Source: Mucilaginibacter myungsuensis | Lineage (GTDB): Bacteria; Bacteroidota; Bacteroidia; Sphingobacteriales; Sphingobacteriaceae | Reading direction: 5' to 3' | Assembly: GCF_015222005.1 (NCBI RefSeq) | Contig: NZ_JADFFL010000002.1 | Coordinates: 434,001 to 498,000, forward strand | DNA: 64,000 nucleotides | Part shown: piece by piece, positions 59,885 through 64,000 of the stretch | How the letters are laid out: each line of letters opens with the position of its first letter | Numbering within the stretch: the stretch's first letter is position 1 | The notes under the pieces: model-generated | What the model saw: only the letters and a program-made list of their open reading frames with translations | Database searches by the model: none | What the model was told of the DNA's origin: nothing | Translations under genes and position numbers: made by a program

Positions 59885-61288
59885 CTACCTCAATTTCACT
59901 TTCTGATGCTGCGATGGTATTTCCACGTTGCTAAATCCTTGTTCTTTTAACCGTTCTGCAAAGCGTTGTTGTATATCGTATTCGCCGTGCACCAAAAATA
60001 CTTTGCTGACCTTGCTCGCGTCCTGACTGGATAGGAAACGGAGCAGGTCCTCATAGTCGCCGTGTGCGCTCATCGAGCTGATCGACTTTACGTTAGAAAC
60101 AACATCGTACTTGTCTCCAAAAATGTAAACCTGTTTATCGCCGGCAAGCAGGTGGCCGCCAAGCGAGTTGGGTTCGCAATAGCCAACGATCAGTATAGTG
60201 CAGTTAGGGTCGTGAATGTTGTTTTTGATGTGGTGCTTAACACGGCCCGCCTCGGCCATACCCGATGAGGAGATGATCACACATGCTTCCGTTGACGTAT
60301 TCAGTGCTACCGACTCGGCCGTATCCTCTATAAAACGCAGGCCTTTAAAGCCGAATGGGTCGGCATCCTTCTTCATCACCTCGTGTACATCGCGGTTAAA
60401 TACCTCGGGATGATCTTTCAAAACTTCGGTAGCCTTGGTGGATAGCGGACTATCTACGTAAACCGGAACATCGGGCAGTTGGCCCTTCAACTCTAACGAG
60501 TTAAGCGCGTAAAGTAACTCCTGGGTGCGGCCAACGCTAAAGGCAGGAATGATCACCTTGCCTTTATTTTTAATGCAGGTCTCCTGGATGATATCGCGCA
60601 GCGCATCCTCTATCGGCCCAATATCGGCATGCAAGCTATCGCCATAGGTCGATTCCATCAGGATATAGTCCGACTGGCGAAAGTTCTGCGGGCTTTTCAG
60701 GATCAGGTCACCGTAACGGCCAACGTCTCCGCTGAAGGTGATGTGGGTATCTTTGCCGTCCTCGGTAACGGTAAGGTGTGTTACCGCGCTGCCTACCACG
60801 TGGCCGGCATCGCTAAAGTAAAGTCTTACATCGGGCGTTATCTGGTACTCCTCGTGATATTCGATGGTCTTAAATTGTTTAAGCGCCTGCTCGGCGTCCT
60901 GCTCGGTGTATAGCACTTCTATCTCGGGCTGGCCTTTTTTACGGCGGCGTTTATTGGTATAGGCGCTATCCTGCTCCTGTATCTTGGCCGAATCCAGCAG
61001 CAGGATACGGGCCAGATCCAACGTTGGCGGTGTGCAATAGATCGGTCCGCTAAAGCCTTCGGCCACCAAACGGGGTATCAACCCGCAATGATCGATATGC
61101 GCGTGCGACAGTACCAGGTGTTGGACCTTTTTTGGGTTGAAGCCAAAGTGCTCGTTAAAGTCGGCAGTATGCTCGCCTAAGCCCTGGAACATGCCGCAAT
61201 CCAGCAAAATGTTGGTGCCGTTATTTAATTGCAATAAGTGTTTGCTGCCGGTAACGTTGCGGGCAGCGCCGTGAAAAGTGATATACAT
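59885..61288 (-). CDS. Beta-CASP metallo-hydrolase (RNA-processing type)
   Basis: 467 aa from ATG 61288 (MYITFHGAARNVTGSKHLLQ); an upstream ATG would add 15 residues before the conserved start. Metallo-beta-lactamase HxHxDH is HAHIDH at 62-67, with further ligands in FSDAGHVVGSAV and FSGDVGRYGD. The beta-CASP insert (about 210-370) includes IPAFSVGRTQELL and ISSSGMAEAGRVKHHI, and the C-terminal MSAHGDYEDLL and LVHGEYD are as in CPSF-like/YsgC exonucleases. A cytosolic nuclease acting on RNA is the family expectation. Confidence 0.92.
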   Translation of the reverse strand: MYITFHGAARNVTGSKHLLQLNNGTNILLDCGMFQGLGEHTADFNEHFGFNPKKVQHLVLSHAHIDHCGLIPRLVAEGFSGPIYCTPPTLDLARILLLDSAKIQEQDSAYTNKRRRKKGQPEIEVLYTEQDAEQALKQFKTIEYHEEYQITPDVRLYFSDAGHVVGSAVTHLTVTEDGKDTHITFSGDVGRYGDLILKSPQNFRQSDYILMESTYGDSLHADIGPIEDALRDIIQETCIKNKGKVIIPAFSVGRTQELLYALNSLELKGQLPDVPVYVDSPLSTKATEVLKDHPEVFNRDVHEVMKKDADPFGFKGLRFIEDTAESVALNTSTEACVIISSSGMAEAGRVKHHIKNNIHDPNCTILIVGYCEPNSLGGHLLAGDKQVYIFGDKYDVVSNVKSISSMSAHGDYEDLLRFLSSQDASKVSKVFLVHGEYDIQQRFAERLKEQGFSNVEIPSQHQKVKLR

Positions 61289-61344
61289 GATCGGTTTATA
61301 AGCGGCGGTTGAAATAATTGTTTTAAAACGCAAAATAAATTTGG

Positions 61345-61364
61345 AAAACTAATCCATTAGTTTT
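61345..61364. promoter_or_regulatory. 20-bp palindrome upstream of the BlaI gene
   Basis: AAAACTAA-TCCA-TTAGTTTT, perfect 8-bp arms, 30 to 60 bases before the BlaI start. A probable BlaI autoregulatory operator; its core ACTAA-N4-TTAGT recurs at 54937-54952. Confidence 0.75.
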
Positions 61365-61424
61365 AGCTTTATCATTATTGCGCAAATAGGCCTCATGCAA
61401 GATGAGGAAATAAAAACAGATATT

Positions 61425-61793
61425 ATGGAAATTAAAGAGTTGACCCGTGCCGAAGAACAGATAATGCAGGTGCTTTGGCAGTTAAAAGAAGGGTTTGTTA
61501 AAGAAGTTATTGACATTTTGCCGGAGCCAAAACCTGCCTACAATACCGTATCTACCATTATCCGCATCCTGGAGACCAAGGGTTTTGTGGACCATAAGGC
61601 CTATGGTAAAAGCCACCAGTACTTCCCGATAATTGCCCGCGAGCAATACCAAAACTTTGCGACCGATAAATTATTGAACGGTTATTTTGATAACTCGGTT
61701 AAACGCATGTTCTCGTTCTTTGTTCAAAAAGAAAAGATAGACCTTAAAGAGGCCGACGAGATCATGAAACTGATCGAAAAACTTAAAGAATAG
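61425..61793 (+). CDS. BlaI/MecI/CopY-family transcriptional repressor
   Basis: 122 aa from ATG 61425 (MEIKELTRAEEQIMQVLW), the usual family start; an ATG at 61395 adds ten residues. Winged helix: LTRAEEQIMQVLWQLKEGFVKEVIDILPEPKPAYNTVSTIIRILETKGFVDHKAYGKSHQY (about 5-70), then a dimerisation helix region. It represses its own operon until the partner M56 sensor cleaves or inactivates it. It is 6 bases before that partner. A palindromic operator lies upstream. Confidence 0.93.
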   Translation: MEIKELTRAEEQIMQVLWQLKEGFVKEVIDILPEPKPAYNTVSTIIRILETKGFVDHKAYGKSHQYFPIIAREQYQNFATDKLLNGYFDNSVKRMFSFFVQKEKIDLKEADEIMKLIEKLKE

Positions 61794-61799
61794 TAAATT

Positions 61800-63422
61800 A
61801 TGACCTGGTGGCATTATTTGTTGTTGGCTAATGTGTACCTGACACTGTTTTTTGTGTTCTACGCAATGTTTTTGCGTAAGGAAACATTTTTCAATCTTAA
61901 CCGGGTTTACCTGGTTAGCTCGGCTATATTGTCTTTTTTGATCCCGCTGATACAATCGAGCTGGATCAAAAGCCTTTTTATTACCCACCAGGTACAACAA
62001 ACCATATTTGAGGTAGGCCCGGCCATGATCAGCACCATCCAGGCCCACGCTACACCGGCCAACCAGATCACCATGGGCCAGGTACTTACCGGCGTTTATT
62101 TTGCCGGTATCATTTTCCTTGGCCTGCGCTTTTTTTACCAATTGGCGGTCATTAACTACGCTATAAGCAAGCCACAGGCGGACAGGTCTTTTTCTTTCTT
62201 TAACCAGATCAGGATAGAAGAGCAGGATAGCGATAACCTGGCGATCAATGCGCACGAGGAAGTGCACGCCCGCCAATGGCATTCGGTAGATATTTTATTG
62301 TTAGAGGCTATTATGATACTCAACTGGTTCAATCCGGTGGTGTATCTGTATCGCAACGCTGTAAAATACATCCACGAGTTTATTGCAGACCGCGATGCCA
62401 TAGCATCAGGCACTAACAAAGGCGAATATGCCATGCTGTTAGTGAGCCAAACCTTTGTTACGCCGCCGCACAGGCTGATCAATCCTTTCTTTAACAGCAG
62501 CTTGTTAAAGCAGCGTTTGCAAATGATGCACAAGAACCGCTCGCACTGGATGATGCTGGTGAAGTACGGTCTGTCGGCCCCGTTGTTCGCGTTGATGCTG
62601 GTATTATCATCGGCTACGGTAGATCAAAGCAGAACCATCCAGGCTATAGATAAAACTGCTAACAAAATGTTCGCTACCCCTGCGGTAGAAGGTTTTACCG
62701 GCATGTCCGAAGATGACCAGAACGATCTGCGCGCCGTGATCAGGCGCCACGCGGCGGCTGTAAAGCAAGTGGCCGTTAAGTTGCCTGCACCACAGGTTGA
62801 TGTAAAAGTGGGCGGCCTGATGCAGCAGAATGCCTCGTTCCCGGGTGGAGAGAATGCTTTTTACGAATACCTGTCGGATCATATTAAATACCCTACCCTG
62901 GCCCGTCAAAAGAATGTACAAGGCAAAGTGTTCTGCACTTTTATTGTAGAGACAGATGGCAGCATTACCGGCATTAAAGTACTGCGCGGTATCGGCAGCG
63001 GCGCCGACGAAGAGGCCGTGCGCGTGTTAGCCACTATGCCTAAATGGGAGCCGGGTGTGCAGAACGGCCACGTGACCAGGCAACGCTACACTGTTCCGTT
63101 GAGTTTTAATTTGCTGGAGCGCTCAACCGAGATCAAAGAGAACTTTGCCCACTTTAAAACCCCGGTGGTAAAAGATACCGCCACCCGTATAATAGCCCGT
63201 GTGCGCGATACATCGAAAATGGAAGGCAGCTATGCTAAACCGACCGGCGGCGAGAATTATGGCTATGTTGACGGTGTTGTAAAACCCGTTACCGTTAAAC
63301 GTTTAGATGCTGCTAAAGACAAGCTGATCAAAAACTTCTACAGCGAAAAGCTGACCAGCGGCGTAGTGCTGATGGTGACCAAACACAAACCGTTCTTTGC
63401 GACGGAAGAGTTAGGGTTTTAG
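61800..63422 (+). CDS. BlaR1-like M56 metallopeptidase with TonB C-terminal domain
   Basis: 540 aa. N-terminal helices (LLLANVYLTLFFVFYAMF, VYLVSSAILSFLIPL, VLTGVYFAGIIFLGLRFFYQL) and M56 zinc site HEEVH at 152-156, with EFIADRDAI further on. A helix at about 255-275 precedes a periplasmic region with a TonB C-terminal domain (about 350-445: KYPTLARQKNVQGKVFCTFIVETDGSI...MPKWEPG). It lacks the penicillin-binding domain of true BlaR1, so the signal is not beta-lactam binding by that route. Presumed to cleave the BlaI repressor. Confidence 0.9.
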   Translation: MTWWHYLLLANVYLTLFFVFYAMFLRKETFFNLNRVYLVSSAILSFLIPLIQSSWIKSLFITHQVQQTIFEVGPAMISTIQAHATPANQITMGQVLTGVYFAGIIFLGLRFFYQLAVINYAISKPQADRSFSFFNQIRIEEQDSDNLAINAHEEVHARQWHSVDILLLEAIMILNWFNPVVYLYRNAVKYIHEFIADRDAIASGTNKGEYAMLLVSQTFVTPPHRLINPFFNSSLLKQRLQMMHKNRSHWMMLVKYGLSAPLFALMLVLSSATVDQSRTIQAIDKTANKMFATPAVEGFTGMSEDDQNDLRAVIRRHAAAVKQVAVKLPAPQVDVKVGGLMQQNASFPGGENAFYEYLSDHIKYPTLARQKNVQGKVFCTFIVETDGSITGIKVLRGIGSGADEEAVRVLATMPKWEPGVQNGHVTRQRYTVPLSFNLLERSTEIKENFAHFKTPVVKDTATRIIARVRDTSKMEGSYAKPTGGENYGYVDGVVKPVTVKRLDAAKDKLIKNFYSEKLTSGVVLMVTKHKPFFATEELGF

Positions 63423-63461
63423 GAGAGAAGTGCATCCGACTTTACGCTTCCTTATAAAAAT

Positions 63462-63538
63462 GGGTGTCATCCTGAGCCTGTCGAAGGATGGTGCAGAGGG
63501 CTTGCCCACCATGGTTCGACGGGCTCACCATGACACCC
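63462..63538. repeat. 77-bp imperfect inverted repeat (REP/MITE-like)
   Basis: GGGTGTCATCCTGAGCC-TGTCGAA...TTCGAC-GGGCTCACCATGACACCC: ends pair for about 30 bases with a few mismatches around a loop GCAGAGGGCTTGCCC. Intergenic repeats of this form are widespread. It sits between the BlaR1-like gene and the convergent oxygenase and may double as a terminator. Confidence 0.8.
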
Positions 63539-63559
63539 GTTAAGTGCATTTGTGTTAAA

Positions 63560-64000
63560 TTACTTCTTCAACCCTATCTCTCTCAAACGCTCGTCCAGGT
63601 ATTCGCCGGCCGTCATATCGCTGAATTGTTTTGGATGTTCAGCATCGATGCAAGACTCCAGGCTGGTCAAGTCCATGTCCGACCTTGGATGCAGGAAGAA
63701 CGGCACCGAAAAGCGTGAATTTTTCATCAACTCAAGCGGCGGGTTCACCACACGGTGCGTGGTAGATTTTAGCTTGCCGTTAGTCAGGCGTTGCAGCATA
63801 TCGCCAACGTTCACTACCACATCCTCGCCATGGGCGCTCACCGGGAACCAGGTATTTTCGCGGGTCAGCAGTTCCAGGCCATCTGCGCTGGCACCGATCA
63901 ATAGGGTGATCAGGTTGATATCTTCGTGAGCGCCGGCACGTACCGCGTCGGCAGGTAACGAGTCAGGGTCTTCGATACCGAAGTAGTGCAGCGTACGCAG
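63560..64000 (-). CDS. 2-oxoglutarate/Fe(II)-dependent oxygenase, isopenicillin N synthase-like (partial)
   Basis: C-terminal 146 codons; the N-terminus is beyond the window. Iron-binding HxD lies in AGAHEDINLITLL and the distal His in KLKSTTHRVVNPP, followed by RFSVPFFLHPRSD. This is the double-stranded beta-helix core of IPNS-like plant/fungal/bacterial oxygenases. The reaction is unknown; the name is family-level only. No cofactor-binding Arg abnormality is seen. Confidence 0.9.
   Translation of the reverse strand: MRTLHYFGIEDPDSLPADAVRAGAHEDINLITLLIGASADGLELLTRENTWFPVSAHGEDVVVNVGDMLQRLTNGKLKSTTHRVVNPPLELMKNSRFSVPFFLHPRSDMDLTSLESCIDAEHPKQFSDMTAGEYLDERLREIGLKK

Noticed and set aside
61800..63422. 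A true beta-lactam-sensing BlaR1
   Set aside because: No SxxK/SxN/KTG penicillin-binding domain follows the M56 domain; a TonB C-terminal domain takes its place.

Overview
The window looks like chromosomal DNA from a Bacteroidota bacterium of the Sphingobacteriaceae, most like Mucilaginibacter or Pedobacter. This is inferred from protein families (GldN, GxGYxYP, GH140, DUF4988, MbnP/MbnH, BlaI plus an M56/TonB sensor, YtxJ), from TAnnTTTG-type -7 promoter elements (one complete TTTG-N19-TACCTTTG promoter precedes the tRNA), and from the lack of Shine-Dalgarno sites. There are no rRNA genes, CRISPR arrays, insertion sequences or recognisable integrases.

Layout. 0-6.2 kb: a surface lipoprotein, DUF4180, a PH-domain protein, then a four-gene periplasmic set (Cys-rich small protein, MbnP, di-haem MbnH, CDICGCG barrel) that probably handles copper. 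6.3-18.9 kb: HAD phosphatase, Crp/Fnr regulator, M15 peptidase, DinB protein, histidine kinase, then housekeeping genes (gltX, ytxJ, ribH, recF/DUF721, ndk). 19-26.2 kb: nrnA with two FKBP isomerases, a LuxR-type regulator, DUF1349 and GxGYxYP proteins.

26.3-42.5 kb is an accessory zone. It ends in an intact tRNA-Glu(UUC) gene, and three partial copies of that gene's 3' end plus its terminator lie at about 26.3, 27.45 and 35.1 kb. They split the zone into three segments: a small one with a fasciclin pseudogene and a small HTH gene; a stress/redox segment (PNPOx-like, double Usp, a degenerate L,D-transpeptidase, a multi-PAS protein without an ATPase domain, an alcohol dehydrogenase); and a peptide-secretion segment with four double-glycine-leader precursors, an HlyD adaptor, a C39-peptidase ABC exporter and a TolC channel.

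42.7-48.9 kb carries a thiol cluster: an FAD disulfide reductase, an ABC ATPase, a fused permease/binding protein, EgtB and EgtD. The transporter is proposed to be an ergothioneine (EgtUV-like) importer, and its binding domain is circularly permuted, with the C-terminal lobe preceding the N-terminal lobe. 49-64 kb: mltG, two tandem CBM9-like secreted proteins (a third is at 12 kb), a MacB/FtsX permease, a GH140 glycosidase, a PfkB kinase, a stand-alone GldN with an extra N-terminal domain, lipocalin, an RNA-type metallo-hydrolase, a BlaI/BlaR1-like pair and a truncated 2OG-Fe(II) oxygenase. The BlaI gene has the palindrome ACTAA-N4-TTAGT upstream, and the same core lies upstream of the FtsX permease, suggesting a small regulon.
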